Source: Sandaracinaceae bacterium (lineage in GTDB: Bacteria > Myxococcota_A > Polyangia > Polyangiales > Sandaracinaceae). Taken from it: 64,000 nt of DNA. This document shows, piece by piece, positions 25,448 to 34,465 of the stretch. The DNA lies in the NCBI GenBank assembly GCA_020633195.1, contig JACKEC010000016.1, positions 372,001-436,000 of the forward strand, in the 5' to 3' direction. How positions within the stretch are numbered: position 1 is the first letter of the stretch; each line of letters opens with the position of its first letter. Made by a program: the position numbers and the translations under genes. Below the pieces are notes generated by a model. It ran no database searches. It was not told the DNA's origin and saw nothing but the letters and a program-made list of their open reading frames with translations.

Positions 25448-26641
25448 ATGCGGCGGTGGCGCCCCCGTGGCATCGTCCCGGGGTTGAGCCGCCTGCCTGC
25501 CACGGGTCACGAGCGGGTCCCCGACCCCACGGTCGATGGGTTCGTGCGCGCCGCGACGCGGCTCGTCGCGCGCCTCGGGGCCGGCGGGCAGCTCCTGGTG
25601 CTCGTCGCCGAGGACGACGCGCCCGACCTGACCGCGCTCGTCGCGGCGCTCGCCGCGCAGGCGACGGTGCCCTTCTTCGGAGGCGTCTTCCCGGCCGTGA
25701 TCGAGGGGACCCGACAGCACGCGCGCGGGGGCCTCGTGGTCTGGCTCCCGGCCAGCGGCGCGCCTCGCGTGGTGAGCGGGCTCGACCGCGACACGATCCA
25801 GATCCCCGCGATGGCTGGCCGCCAAGGTGGCGCGACGGCGCTGGTGCTCGTGGACGGGCTCGCGCGGAGCCTCGCGAGCTTCCTCGAGGCGCTCTACGAC
25901 CGGCTCGGCAACACGGTCGCGTACTGGGGCGGCGGAGCCGGGTCGCTGCGGTCGGGGCCGCGTCCCTGCGTGTTCACGGAGGCGGGGGTCTTCCAGGACG
26001 CGGCGATCGTCGCGCTCGTCCCCGCGGCGGCGTCGCTCGGGGTGCGCCACGGCTGGACGAAGCTCGTGGGTCCGCTCGTCGCCACGCGCACGAGCGGCAA
26101 CGAGATCCAGGAGCTCAACTGGGAGCGCGCGCTCGACGTCTACCGCGCGGCGGTCGCGGCCGACTGCGGTCGCGAGATCACGGAGGAGGGCTTCTTCGAG
26201 GTCGCGAAGGGCTACCCCTTCGGGCTCCAGAAGCAGGGCGCCGAGGACGTCGTGCGCGATCCGATCGCGGTCGGCCCGGCCGGCTCGCTGCGCTGCGTGG
26301 GAGACGTCCCCGAGAACGCGGTGCTCTCGATCCTGAAGGGCGTCCCGGAGCAGCTCGTCGCGGCCGCCGGAGCCGCCGCCGCCGCGGCTCGCGCGGTAGG
26401 CGCGCCGAGTCGCCTGAGCCTCGTCGCGGACTGCGTCTCGCGGGCGATCTTCCTGGAGGATCGCTTCGCGGAGGAGCTCGAGGCGATGGACGCGGCGCGG
26501 GGCGATGGCGCGTCGCAGATCGGGATGCTGACCCTCGGAGAGATCTCGTCGCAGGGCAACGGCTACCTCGAGCTGTTCAACAAGACCGCGGTGGTCGCGT
26601 CGGTGCCCACCGACGAGCACGTCGTCACGGGGTCGGAGTGA
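25448..26641 (+). CDS. FIST-domain sensory protein
   Basis: Protein of 397 residues resembling FIST N and C domains, a sensor module of bacterial and archaeal signalling proteins that probably binds small ligands such as amino acids. Supporting segments are WGGGAGSLRSGPRPCVFTE, the block EEGFFEVAKGYPFGLQKQG and the C-terminal LTLGEISSQGNGYLELFNKT, close to the family's usual GE-I motif. No signal peptide or membrane segment, so cytoplasmic. The stop overlaps the GTG of the hybrid kinase by 4 bases, which suggests it supplies the ligand input for that kinase. The exact start is uncertain; ATG at 25448 is used. Confidence 0.8.
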   Translation: MRRWRPRGIVPGLSRLPATGHERVPDPTVDGFVRAATRLVARLGAGGQLLVLVAEDDAPDLTALVAALAAQATVPFFGGVFPAVIEGTRQHARGGLVVWLPASGAPRVVSGLDRDTIQIPAMAGRQGGATALVLVDGLARSLASFLEALYDRLGNTVAYWGGGAGSLRSGPRPCVFTEAGVFQDAAIVALVPAAASLGVRHGWTKLVGPLVATRTSGNEIQELNWERALDVYRAAVAADCGREITEEGFFEVAKGYPFGLQKQGAEDVVRDPIAVGPAGSLRCVGDVPENAVLSILKGVPEQLVAAAGAAAAAARAVGAPSRLSLVADCVSRAIFLEDRFAEELEAMDAARGDGASQIGMLTLGEISSQGNGYLELFNKTAVVASVPTDEHVVTGSE

Positions 26642-28368
26642 CCGACCCGCTCGATCAGCGCCGGACGCTCGCGGACATCGCGCTGCTCTTCGAGCTCTCG
26701 CTCGCGGCCGGCACGTCCATCGATCTCCAGACCAACTGCCGGCGGTTCGTGACGTCGCTGATGGCGCGCAAGAACCTCGACCTCGCGCAGATCTGGCTGA
26801 GGGCGGACGCGACGGAAGATCGCGGCGCCGCCGGGCCCGCGACCGACGCGCTGCCCTACCACCTCGCCTTCGCCGCGCCCACGGCGCACGTGGGGGTGAC
26901 GACGCTCGGCGCCGACCATCCGCTGCTCGCCCGCGTGCGGGAGGAGCGCGCGTTCCGGGTGGCGCCCGACGCCGCGGAGGTCGCCGCGCTGCTCGGCGGC
27001 GGAGGCCTGACCCGAGGGACCTGTGCCGTCTTTCCGCTGCCCCCGCGCGGGTTCCTCGTGCTCCACGCGAGCCACGAAGACGTGCTCGCCGAAGCTCGCG
27101 AGGTGCGGCAGCTCGAGGCGGTCACCGCGAAGCTCGCGATCTCGATCGAGGGGTGCTTGGCCCACGCGCAGGCGATGCGGGAGATCGCCGAGCGCCGGAA
27201 AGCCGAGACGGAGCGCGCGCTCGCTCAGGAGCAGCTGCACCACGCACAGAAGATGGACGCCGTCGGGCGCCTCGCGGGGGGCGTCGCGCACGACTTCAAC
27301 AACCTCCTGACGAGCATCCTCGGGTGCGCGGAGATCCTCGAGCGCGACGCCGAGGGGGACGACCAGCGCGCCCTCCTCGAGCTCGTCGTCGGCGCCGCCC
27401 GCAACGCCGCAGATCTCACGGGCCAGCTGCTCGCGTTCTCGCGCGCGGCCCCGCTCGACGTGCACCCCGTGCCCCTCGACGCCCTCGTCGCGCAGGTGGG
27501 CGCGCTCCTCGAGCGCACCGTCGACCCGCAGATCTCCGTCGAGCTCGACCTGCGCCTCGGCGCCGACGTCGCGGTGCTCGGCGACGAGTCGCGCCTCCAG
27601 AGCGCGTTCCTCAACCTGGGCCTCAACGCGCGCGACGCGATCCGCGGCGCGGGGCAGATCACGATCCGCTCCGATCGCGTCGATCTCGACGAGGAGGCGT
27701 GCCGTCGCCACGGGGGCGAGGTGTCGCCGGGGGCGTTCGCGCGGGTCCGGGTCACCGACACGGGCGTCGGGATGGATCCGCAGACCCGGTCGCGCATCTT
27801 CGAGCCGTTCTTCAGCACCAAGCAGACGGGGCGCGGGACGGGGCTCGGGCTCGCCGCGGTCTACGGCAGCGTGTCGAGCCACGGCGGGGTGATCACGGTC
27901 CAGAGCCGCCCCGGCGACGGCGCCTCGTTCGAGGTCCTCCTGCCGATCACCGACTCGCCTCGCGCGATCGAGGGCGACGACGTGGCGCTCACGGGGCAGG
28001 GCGCGATCCTCGTCATCGAGGACGACGAGCAGGTCCGCATGGTCGTCGAGCGCATGTGCGCGCGCCTCGGCTACCAGGTCGCGGTCACCGCGAGCGGAGA
28101 GGAGGGCCTCGCCGCCCTCGACGCCGCGCGCCCGGACGTGGTGCTCCTCGACGTCAGGATGCCCGGCATGGGCGGCCACGAGACGCTCGCCCGCATCCGC
28201 GAGCGCGACGCGGAGCTCCCCGTGATCGTGGTCTCCGGCTTCGTCGAGGAGCCGGAGCTCGACGCGATGCGCCGCCTCGGGACCGCGGGCTTCCTGCAGA
28301 AGCCGGTCGCCCTCGCGGAGCTGTCCCGCGCGCTGCGCGCGGCGCTGGGGGACTCATCCCCGCGCTGA
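26638..28368 (+). CDS. Hybrid histidine kinase with receiver domain
   Basis: Cytoplasmic sensor kinase of 576 residues. N-terminal GAF-like domain (about 10-175), a short coiled linker (about 180-205), HisKA domain with phospho-His 218 in GGVAHDFNNLLTSI, then the ATPase domain with N-box LNLGLNARDAI and G-box GRGTGLGLAAVYG. The C-terminal receiver has phospho-acceptor Asp 505 in VVLLDVRMPGMGG and the acidic pair in VIEDDEQV. The open frame extends far upstream, but the GTG at 26638, coupled to the FIST stop, is the natural start. No output DNA-binding domain: it signals to another protein. Confidence 0.9.
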   Translation: MTDPLDQRRTLADIALLFELSLAAGTSIDLQTNCRRFVTSLMARKNLDLAQIWLRADATEDRGAAGPATDALPYHLAFAAPTAHVGVTTLGADHPLLARVREERAFRVAPDAAEVAALLGGGGLTRGTCAVFPLPPRGFLVLHASHEDVLAEAREVRQLEAVTAKLAISIEGCLAHAQAMREIAERRKAETERALAQEQLHHAQKMDAVGRLAGGVAHDFNNLLTSILGCAEILERDAEGDDQRALLELVVGAARNAADLTGQLLAFSRAAPLDVHPVPLDALVAQVGALLERTVDPQISVELDLRLGADVAVLGDESRLQSAFLNLGLNARDAIRGAGQITIRSDRVDLDEEACRRHGGEVSPGAFARVRVTDTGVGMDPQTRSRIFEPFFSTKQTGRGTGLGLAAVYGSVSSHGGVITVQSRPGDGASFEVLLPITDSPRAIEGDDVALTGQGAILVIEDDEQVRMVVERMCARLGYQVAVTASGEEGLAALDAARPDVVLLDVRMPGMGGHETLARIRERDAELPVIVVSGFVEEPELDAMRRLGTAGFLQKPVALAELSRALRAALGDSSPR

Positions 28369-28396
28369 GGCGCCGTCCGCGGGCGCAACGAGCCTT

Positions 28397-30454
28397 TCAC
28401 TCCGACGGCGTGGACCCGTCGTCTTCGACGACCGGTTCTGGGGCCGCTTCGCCCTCGCCGACGCGCAGCGCCGCCTCGTGCCCACGCCACCACTCCGCGG
28501 CCATGCTCTCGGTCCACGCGCCTGCGCTCTCGGTCGCGAGCAGCATCTCCGCGAGCACTTGCATCGATGTCGGTCGATCGAGGGGATCCTTCGCGAGGCA
28601 CTGCAGCACGATCTCCTCCAGGTCGGGGTCGATCGGCGTGTCGAGCCGTTCGCTCGGCCGCCGTGGCGTCTGCTTGAGGTGGGCGACGCACAGCTCGGCG
28701 ATCGTCGGCGCGTCGAACACGAGGTCGCCCGTGAGCATGTAGTAGGCGACCGCGCCGAGCGCGTAGATGTCGCTCGCTGGCGTCGCCGCGCTGCCGCCTC
28801 CGGCGACCATCTCGGGAGGCATGAAGGCGGGCGTCCCCATGAGGGCTCCTTCTTGCGTGAGCGTCTTGTCGTCCCCCTCGGTCGCCTTGACCAGGCCGAA
28901 GTCGAGGACCTTCACGCGATCGAACACCCCGCCGCAGCGACACAGGTAGATGTTCGCCGGCTTGATGTCACGATGGACGAGCCCCGCGGCGTGGGCCTCG
29001 GAGAGCGCCCCGCACGCCTGCACGAGCACCGACACGACGCGGCCCGAGGGAAACGCGCCGGTGAGGAAGACCACCCGGTCGAGGTCCGCGCCGGCGAGGA
29101 GCTCCATCGCGTAGAAGAGGACTCCGTCGGCCGTGCAGCCGTAGTCATAGATCACGATCGTGTTGGGGTGGGTGAGCTCGGCGGTCTTCCGCACCTCCCG
29201 CTCGAAGCGCGCTACCGCCCCCTCTCCCATGTTCTCGGGATGCAGCAGCTTCACCGCGGTGGGTCGCTTGAGCAGGGCGTGCTCGGCTCGGTACACCACG
29301 CCCATCCCACCCTCACCCAGACGCTCGACGAGCTCGTACGGACCCACCCGGGCGCCCTCCTCGGCGTCTCGCCGCAGCCGCTCGACGACCACGGTGACCA
29401 CCAGCAGCCCGAGCATCGCGAAGGTGAGCGCCGCGACGAGCCCGCCGAAGATCTGCTCCAGCGTGTCGATCGACGCGAAGGCCTCGGTCGCGTCGACCTC
29501 GCTCGCCACGCCGAAGCCTCGATCCTCGAACCAGGTCCAAGCGCCCACGACCTCGACGCCGCGGTAGTCGAGGTAGCCGTCGACGTCCACGCCGTCGTCA
29601 CCGTCGATGGCGGCGCTCGCCATGCGCGTGAGCGACGCCCCGCCGGGCTGCGTCAGCCTCAGGCCGTTCGCGGACGATTCGTTCGCGGAGAGTCGGCCCA
29701 CGGCCCGAAGGTCGTCCTGGAAGCGGCTCTCGTTGAGCATCGTGCCGTCGCCGTCGAAGGCGTACGTCTCCCCCGAGCGCCCGACCCGCGAGCCCTCGAG
29801 CGCTTCGTCGAACGAGCTCGGCCGCAGCCCGAAGAGGAGAACGCCTCGTACCGAGCCGTCCTCCGCCGTGATGGGCGCCGCGACCATCAGCTGACGCTCG
29901 CCGTCGGCGGTGACGAAGGGGAACCCCGCCCGCGCGGTTCCGGACCGAGCGGCGAGCACGGCGCGATCGAGCGCGTGCGGAGGCTCCCCGCGCGAGAGCC
30001 CGGTTCGACGCTCGGCGACGATTCGGCCCCGCGCGTCCGTGAGCGCCCAGCTGGTGAAGGCGTCGCCGCTGGTCAGGAACTCGAGGCGCGACGTCAGCTG
30101 CGCCGCAGCGTCCGCCCGCGCGTCGTCCTCGGCGCTCAGGTACGCGAGGACGTGGGGTCGGATCCCGGGCGCCCCCGCGGCCGCCGTGGCCGCGCGCTCC
30201 TGCGAGCGCAGCCAGACCGAGAGCCCGTGGGCAGAGGCGTCGCGGAGCGCACAGAGCGTGTCGCCCAGGCTCCTGTCCATGATCACGCGAACCCGTGACA
30301 GGGCCAGCCATCCACCCCCGCCCAGGCTGATCGACGCGACGACGAAGAACATCACGATGCGCAGGCGCCTCCTCCGGCGCCCTTGCGCGACGGCGGACGC
30401 GCTCTCGGAGCGGAGCCGCTCGATCAAGGGATCGCTCCGGAGCGGTCTCTTCAT
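28397..30454 (-). CDS. Transmembrane Ser/Thr kinase with N-terminal extracytoplasmic sensor
   Basis: About 685 residues. A basic N-terminus is followed by a first membrane helix (about 31-54), an extracytoplasmic Cache-like sensor of about 280 residues (FTSWALTDARGRIVAERR, then APITAEDGSVRGVLLFGL), a second helix (FGGLVAALTFAMLGLLVVTV) and a Hanks-type kinase. Kinase landmarks: LGEGGMGVVYRAEH, TAVKLL, LVHRDIKPANIYL, KVLDFGLVKA, MGTPAFMPPEM. All catalytic residues are present. This sensor-first order is that of histidine kinases, whereas PknB-type kinases put the kinase first. A GTG at 30487 would add 11 residues. Downstream of the convergent hybrid kinase; divergent from 30608. Confidence 0.88.
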   Translation of the reverse strand: MKRPLRSDPLIERLRSESASAVAQGRRRRRLRIVMFFVVASISLGGGGWLALSRVRVIMDRSLGDTLCALRDASAHGLSVWLRSQERAATAAAGAPGIRPHVLAYLSAEDDARADAAAQLTSRLEFLTSGDAFTSWALTDARGRIVAERRTGLSRGEPPHALDRAVLAARSGTARAGFPFVTADGERQLMVAAPITAEDGSVRGVLLFGLRPSSFDEALEGSRVGRSGETYAFDGDGTMLNESRFQDDLRAVGRLSANESSANGLRLTQPGGASLTRMASAAIDGDDGVDVDGYLDYRGVEVVGAWTWFEDRGFGVASEVDATEAFASIDTLEQIFGGLVAALTFAMLGLLVVTVVVERLRRDAEEGARVGPYELVERLGEGGMGVVYRAEHALLKRPTAVKLLHPENMGEGAVARFEREVRKTAELTHPNTIVIYDYGCTADGVLFYAMELLAGADLDRVVFLTGAFPSGRVVSVLVQACGALSEAHAAGLVHRDIKPANIYLCRCGGVFDRVKVLDFGLVKATEGDDKTLTQEGALMGTPAFMPPEMVAGGGSAATPASDIYALGAVAYYMLTGDLVFDAPTIAELCVAHLKQTPRRPSERLDTPIDPDLEEIVLQCLAKDPLDRPTSMQVLAEMLLATESAGAWTESMAAEWWRGHEAALRVGEGEAAPEPVVEDDGSTPSE

Positions 30455-30607
30455 CGGCGGCTCGTCATTCTTCGTTGGTACCGACACTCGGTGTCAGGAC
30501 GCAACCCAGACGCTCGTCAGGGCCGCGTGTGCCCCCCACGGGGAGACGGTCACCGCACAGCAACGCTGACTTGATTCCTTCGACGGGGGACGAAAGACTC
30601 GGCGCCG

Positions 30608-31297
30608 ATGCGGTCGTCGATCCTCGCGCTCCTGCTCCTCACCGCGGCGGGGTCGGCTGCGGCGCAAGATGCGCCGGAGGGCGACGAGGCGGGAGCCGAG
30701 CTGGGTGCGAGCTCCGAGGCGGCCGACGTGGACGCGGATGCGGGCGCGGACGCGGACGCGGACGCGGATGCGGGCACGGAGCCGGACGCGGACGTGGGCA
30801 CGAGCACGGGCACGGACGGGGACGCGGACGGGGGCACGGGCATGGGCACGGGCACGGGCACGGGCACGGGCACGGGCACGGAGGCGGAGGCGGACGCCGA
30901 CGCGGACGCCGACGCGGACGCGGACGCGGACGCCGATACGGACTCGGACGCCGACGAGGCCGAGCCTTCCACCCTCGGCTGGTCCGACGAGCGGGTCGCC
31001 GCCTGGGCGCTCTTCGCCGCCTCCATCGGCGTCGGCGTCGGCGGTGGGATCCTCCTCGCGGTCGGCGTGGACGACGTCAACACGGTCGAGAATGCGTCCG
31101 ACGGACGGCGGTGGGCGGACGTGGCGGACGCCTACGACCGCGCCCCGATCCTGACCGGGACGGGGTTCGCGGTGATGGGGCTCGGGGTCGCCGGGGTCTT
31201 CGTCGGGGCCGCGCTGCTCGCGGTCTACGGCGAGGGCGGGACGTGGATCGAGGCCTCGGTCGGGCCGCTCGGCGTGGGCGCGCGCGGGCGCTTCTGA
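30608..31297 (+). CDS. Membrane protein with Asp-Ala and Gly-Thr dipeptide repeats
   Basis: Protein of 229 residues: signal peptide (MRSSILALLLLTAAGSAAAQ), then about 100 residues of low complexity made of Asp-Ala pairs and a Gly-Thr run, then two membrane helices (about 132-155 and 183-208) and a short Gly-rich end. The Gly-Thr run is encoded by a GGCACG hexamer array and the Asp-Ala run by GACGCG/GACGCC units. The acidic part would be an extended periplasmic or surface segment. No family recognised. Directly upstream of the PP2C gene, 44 bases apart, likely one transcript. Confidence 0.7.
   Translation: MRSSILALLLLTAAGSAAAQDAPEGDEAGAELGASSEAADVDADAGADADADADAGTEPDADVGTSTGTDGDADGGTGMGTGTGTGTGTGTEAEADADADADADADADADTDSDADEAEPSTLGWSDERVAAWALFAASIGVGVGGGILLAVGVDDVNTVENASDGRRWADVADAYDRAPILTGTGFAVMGLGVAGVFVGAALLAVYGEGGTWIEASVGPLGVGARGRF
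30832..30885 (+). repeat. Hexamer (GGGCAC) array inside a coding region
   Basis: About eight units, one with a T for C change (GGGCAT), in frame and encoding alternating Gly and Thr with one Met. The same unit forms an intergenic run at 15153-15182. Length changes by whole units keep the frame. Confidence 0.75.
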
Positions 31298-31341
31298 GCG
31301 AGCCCTTCTCACCGTCTGCGGAGTCGGGCACTCTCGCCGAC

Positions 31342-32643
31342 GTGAACATCTCTGCGCACGGGGAGACGGACGTCGGGAGCGTTCGTCAGCACAACGAAGA
31401 CTTCTTCCTCGTGGACGCCGAGATCGGCCTCTACCTCGTCTGCGACGGGATGGGAGGGCACGCCGCGGGCGACGTCGCGTCGAAGATGGCCGCCGAGACG
31501 GTGCAGTCGGAGCTGCGGCAGCGACGCGACATCCTCCTCGCGGTGGCGGCCGGCAAGGCGGCGCCCGACGAGGCCGCCGACTGCTTCCGCCAGGCGATCC
31601 AGGCGGCCTCCAACGCGATTCACCAGCTCGGCAAGGACGACAAGTCCAAGCGCGGGATGGGGACCACCTGCGTCGGCGTGCTCGTGCTCGGCGGCAAGGG
31701 GATCATGGGCCACGTCGGCGACTCGCGGCTGTACCTGTCCCGCGCGGGCGCGGTCTATCAGCTCAGCGAAGATCACACCTTCGTCCAGGAGGCGATCCGC
31801 CGCGGGATGATCACGCCCGAGCAGGCCGAGAACAGCCCGCACCACAACCTGGTCACCCGCGCGGTCGGTCCGAGCCCCTCGGTGCTCGTGGACACGCTGG
31901 TGTTCGACATCCTCCCCGGCGACACGATGCTCCTCTGCTCCGACGGCCTCCACGGCTACTACAAGGACCACGGGGAGCTCTCGAACGCGCTGCGCCGGCC
32001 CGACGAGCTCGACGCCATCTGCAAGACGTTCATCGCCACGTCCAACGAGCGCGGCGGTGGCGACAACATCACCGCGCTGATCGTCCGGGCGATGGAGTCC
32101 ACGGAGCCGCAGGTCACCGCGCGGGCCAGCCGCGTGACCGCCGAGCTCGCGGCGCTCGGCCACATCGTGCTGTTCAGCGAGCTCGACATGAAGGAGCTCG
32201 TGAAGGTGAACAACGCCTTCTCCCACAAGGACTACGTCCGGGACGAGGTCGTGGTCCACGAGGGCGACGTCGCCGAGACGCTGTTCGTGATCGTGCGCGG
32301 CGCCGCCGCGGTCACCCGCGCGGGCACCCAGGTCGCGCTGCTGCGGGCCGGCGATCACTTCGGCGAGATGGCGCTCCTGAGCCGGCGGCCCCGCTCGGCG
32401 ACCGTCCGGTGCCTCAAGGACTGCCAGATGCTGGCCCTCGAGCGCGACGCCTTCTACGACATCATGCGCTCCGATCAGACCATCGCCGGCAAGTTCCTGT
32501 GGCGCCTGGCGCAGACCCTCAGCCTGCGGCTCGACGACATCTACGCGCTCCAGGATCTGTCGCCCCCGGGCGGCGACACCATCGTCGACAAGCGCACGAC
32601 GCAGAAGTACGGCCTCTTCCCGAGCCCCTTCGACGGGCGCTGA
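31342..32643 (+). CDS. PP2C phosphatase fused to cyclic-nucleotide-binding domain
   Basis: Cytoplasmic protein of 433 residues. The PP2C domain (about 1-250) has metal motifs SVRQHNEDFF, VCDGMGGHAAGD, HVGDSRLYL and GGGDNITALIV, all intact. The C-terminal part (about 275-400) is a cNMP-binding fold with the phosphate-binding cassette FGEMALLSRRPRSATV, including the Arg that usually contacts the cyclic phosphate. The GTG at 31342 fits the first PP2C strand; the longer open frame upstream is read-through. Likely reverses Ser/Thr kinase phosphorylation under control of cAMP or a similar nucleotide; the kinase at 28397 and cyclase at 19706 are possible partners in the window. Confidence 0.9.
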   Translation: MNISAHGETDVGSVRQHNEDFFLVDAEIGLYLVCDGMGGHAAGDVASKMAAETVQSELRQRRDILLAVAAGKAAPDEAADCFRQAIQAASNAIHQLGKDDKSKRGMGTTCVGVLVLGGKGIMGHVGDSRLYLSRAGAVYQLSEDHTFVQEAIRRGMITPEQAENSPHHNLVTRAVGPSPSVLVDTLVFDILPGDTMLLCSDGLHGYYKDHGELSNALRRPDELDAICKTFIATSNERGGGDNITALIVRAMESTEPQVTARASRVTAELAALGHIVLFSELDMKELVKVNNAFSHKDYVRDEVVVHEGDVAETLFVIVRGAAAVTRAGTQVALLRAGDHFGEMALLSRRPRSATVRCLKDCQMLALERDAFYDIMRSDQTIAGKFLWRLAQTLSLRLDDIYALQDLSPPGGDTIVDKRTTQKYGLFPSPFDGR

Positions 32644-32727
32644 CGGCCGAGCGGGCGGGCCCGACAGGGCCGCGGGCCAGCGCGCGTCGAGCGACCCGTT
32701 CGACGGCCGCCGACCCGAGCGCTACAC

Positions 32728-34368
32728 GTGGCACCGCCGATGGCCACCCTGACCCAGGCGCTCGTGATCGCGTTCTACGTCGCGATGTCGCTCGCGCTGG
32801 TCTACTTCGTCCACAAGGTCCTCTGGTTCGTGAAGTTCCGGCGCCTGCAGGAGGCGCTCGTCGCGGACGCCGAGCGGAAGGTCCGGGAGGCCACCAGCGA
32901 GGTCCTCAGCGCCTGGGACCAGAGCGCGAAGTCGAGCTGGTCGGACGCCTCGACGGGGGTCGACGACGAGGATCCCGTCGCGTTCGTGCGCCGCATGGAG
33001 GGCCGCCTGCTCTCGATGGATCGCGTCCTCGGCGACCACGTGAAGGTGCGCGAGTGGTTCCTCGAGCGCCTCCGCTCCAGCCCGACCGGCGAGGTCACCG
33101 ACGCGATCTGCGTGCTGACGATGCCCCGGGTCGACGGCTCGCCGTCCGACGTGCGGCTCGACGTGACCTTCCCGCGGGTCCGGCGCCCGCGCCCCCCGCC
33201 CGAGGACCTCTACACCCTCGAGGTGCGCTCTCGGTACGGCTTCTGGCGGCGAGCGCTCGTCTTCGTGCTCGGCGCCGCGGACGTCGTCTACAGCTCGCGC
33301 CACGTCGCGCGGATGAGCCAGAACGCCGAGGTCCCGCTCGGCGTGATCTTCCGGCGGCTGTCGCTCGTCGTCGTCATCCTCGGGGCGATCGTGATCGACA
33401 TCGCGTTCTCGCTGCGCTCGCGGCTCATCGACTGGGTCGGGGCGGCGCTCGGGCCGCCGCCCTACCTCGCGGGGCCGCTCGGGTCGCTCGGCGAGGCGCT
33501 CGATCCGCACCTCGCCACGGGGATCGCGCTCGGCGGGTGGCTCGCCGTCTACGGCGCCATCTACTTCGGCCTGTTCCTCTACCTGCGGCACCGATCGCAA
33601 GTCTTCCTGCGTCGGCTCGAGGGGATGCGCGAGCGCCGCCAGGAGGACCTCGACGCGATCTACGAGCACCACGTGGAGGAGCTGTTCGGGTGGGCGAGCG
33701 AGTACGCCAAGACGCTCGACGACGCGATCGAGATCGCGCGTCGGCAGGCGCGGCTGCTCATCGGGCGCTCGGCGCGGCGCCTGAGACGTCGCCTCGCGAG
33801 CGACGAGCTCGTGGAGGCCGGTCGCACGGTGGCCGCGGATCTGTTCGCGCGTCTCCCGGAGTCCAGCGCGGGGCTGCAGGACGTGGCGACCCGGGAGGAG
33901 CACTCGATCCGCCACCAGCTCTGGCCGCGAGTGGAGGAGATGGGCTACCAGGTCTCGCTCGCGCGCACCCGCGCCGCGTGGCGCCGCGTCGAGGCGGGGC
34001 TCGCCGAGCTCCGCGCGGAGCGCCCCGATCCGGCCGCGGCGCACGGGCTGTGGCGGACCCTCGCGGTCATCGCGCGCATGTTCCCCGAGGTGGTCGACGA
34101 GGCCTCCCGCGTCGAGCTCGACGTCGCCTACGAGGCGTCGGTCGCGGAGCTCGTCGCCCGCACGAACCGGGAGCTGACGGAGCTCGACGGTCGGCTCGAC
34201 GAGCTCGCGACAGGCCTCGGCGAGCAGCTCGCGGTCGCGGGCTCGCTCCTCGAGACGCAGATCGAGCTCGCGGAGCAGGCGATGGAGGCGGAGGTCGCCG
34301 AGCTCGCGGCCGAGCTGCTCGAGGTCCGCGAGGGCGCGCGCCTCGAGGCGATGGCGTTCGAGATCTGA
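32728..34368 (+). CDS. Large membrane protein with coiled-coil C-terminus
   Basis: Protein of 546 residues, no family recognised. A first membrane helix (LVIAFYVAMSLALVYFVHKV), a cytoplasmic stretch of about 200 residues, two further helices (about 208-228 and 265-287), then about 250 residues of charged helices rich in Glu, Arg and Leu, probably coiled coil. The last 60 residues (AEQAMEAEVAELAAELLEV) are almost pure heptads. Possible scaffold or cell-envelope organiser; this is inference. Start GTG at 32728, with an ATG at 32740 as alternative. Its stop codon overlaps a relic of the 101-bp hairpin repeat. Confidence 0.7.
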   Translation: MAPPMATLTQALVIAFYVAMSLALVYFVHKVLWFVKFRRLQEALVADAERKVREATSEVLSAWDQSAKSSWSDASTGVDDEDPVAFVRRMEGRLLSMDRVLGDHVKVREWFLERLRSSPTGEVTDAICVLTMPRVDGSPSDVRLDVTFPRVRRPRPPPEDLYTLEVRSRYGFWRRALVFVLGAADVVYSSRHVARMSQNAEVPLGVIFRRLSLVVVILGAIVIDIAFSLRSRLIDWVGAALGPPPYLAGPLGSLGEALDPHLATGIALGGWLAVYGAIYFGLFLYLRHRSQVFLRRLEGMRERRQEDLDAIYEHHVEELFGWASEYAKTLDDAIEIARRQARLLIGRSARRLRRRLASDELVEAGRTVAADLFARLPESSAGLQDVATREEHSIRHQLWPRVEEMGYQVSLARTRAAWRRVEAGLAELRAERPDPAAAHGLWRTLAVIARMFPEVVDEASRVELDVAYEASVAELVARTNRELTELDGRLDELATGLGEQLAVAGSLLETQIELAEQAMEAEVAELAAELLEVREGARLEAMAFEI

Positions 34369-34390
34369 GCCCGACGACGCGCAGCGTCCC
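34367..34390 (+). repeat. Relic of the 101-bp stop-codon repeat (first hairpin only)
   Basis: Directly after the T of the TGA stop (34366) the bases run GAGCCCGACGACGCGCAGCG, matching the first 20 bases of the full repeat at 44481 (GAGTCCGACGACGCGAAGCG) at 18 positions. The small hairpin GACGC-GCA-GCGTC is intact. The remainder of the element is absent. Same orientation and same position over a TGA as the full copies. Confidence 0.5.
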
Positions 34391-34465
34391 GCTCGCGTGA
34401 GCTAGCCCACTGCCCGACGGCCGCTGGATCTGGGGCGAGGGCCCGCGGTGCGTAGGCATGAGATC

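Noticed and set aside
24757..26637. Long extension of the hybrid-kinase frame upstream of 26638
   Set aside because: It shadows the OmpA-like and FIST genes; the GTG coupled to the FIST stop gives the expected N-terminus.
30475..31341. Upstream part of the long frame leading into the PP2C gene
   Set aside because: The frame overlaps the Asp-Ala/Gly-Thr gene in another phase and gives Arg/Gly filler; the PP2C domain begins at the GTG at 31342.
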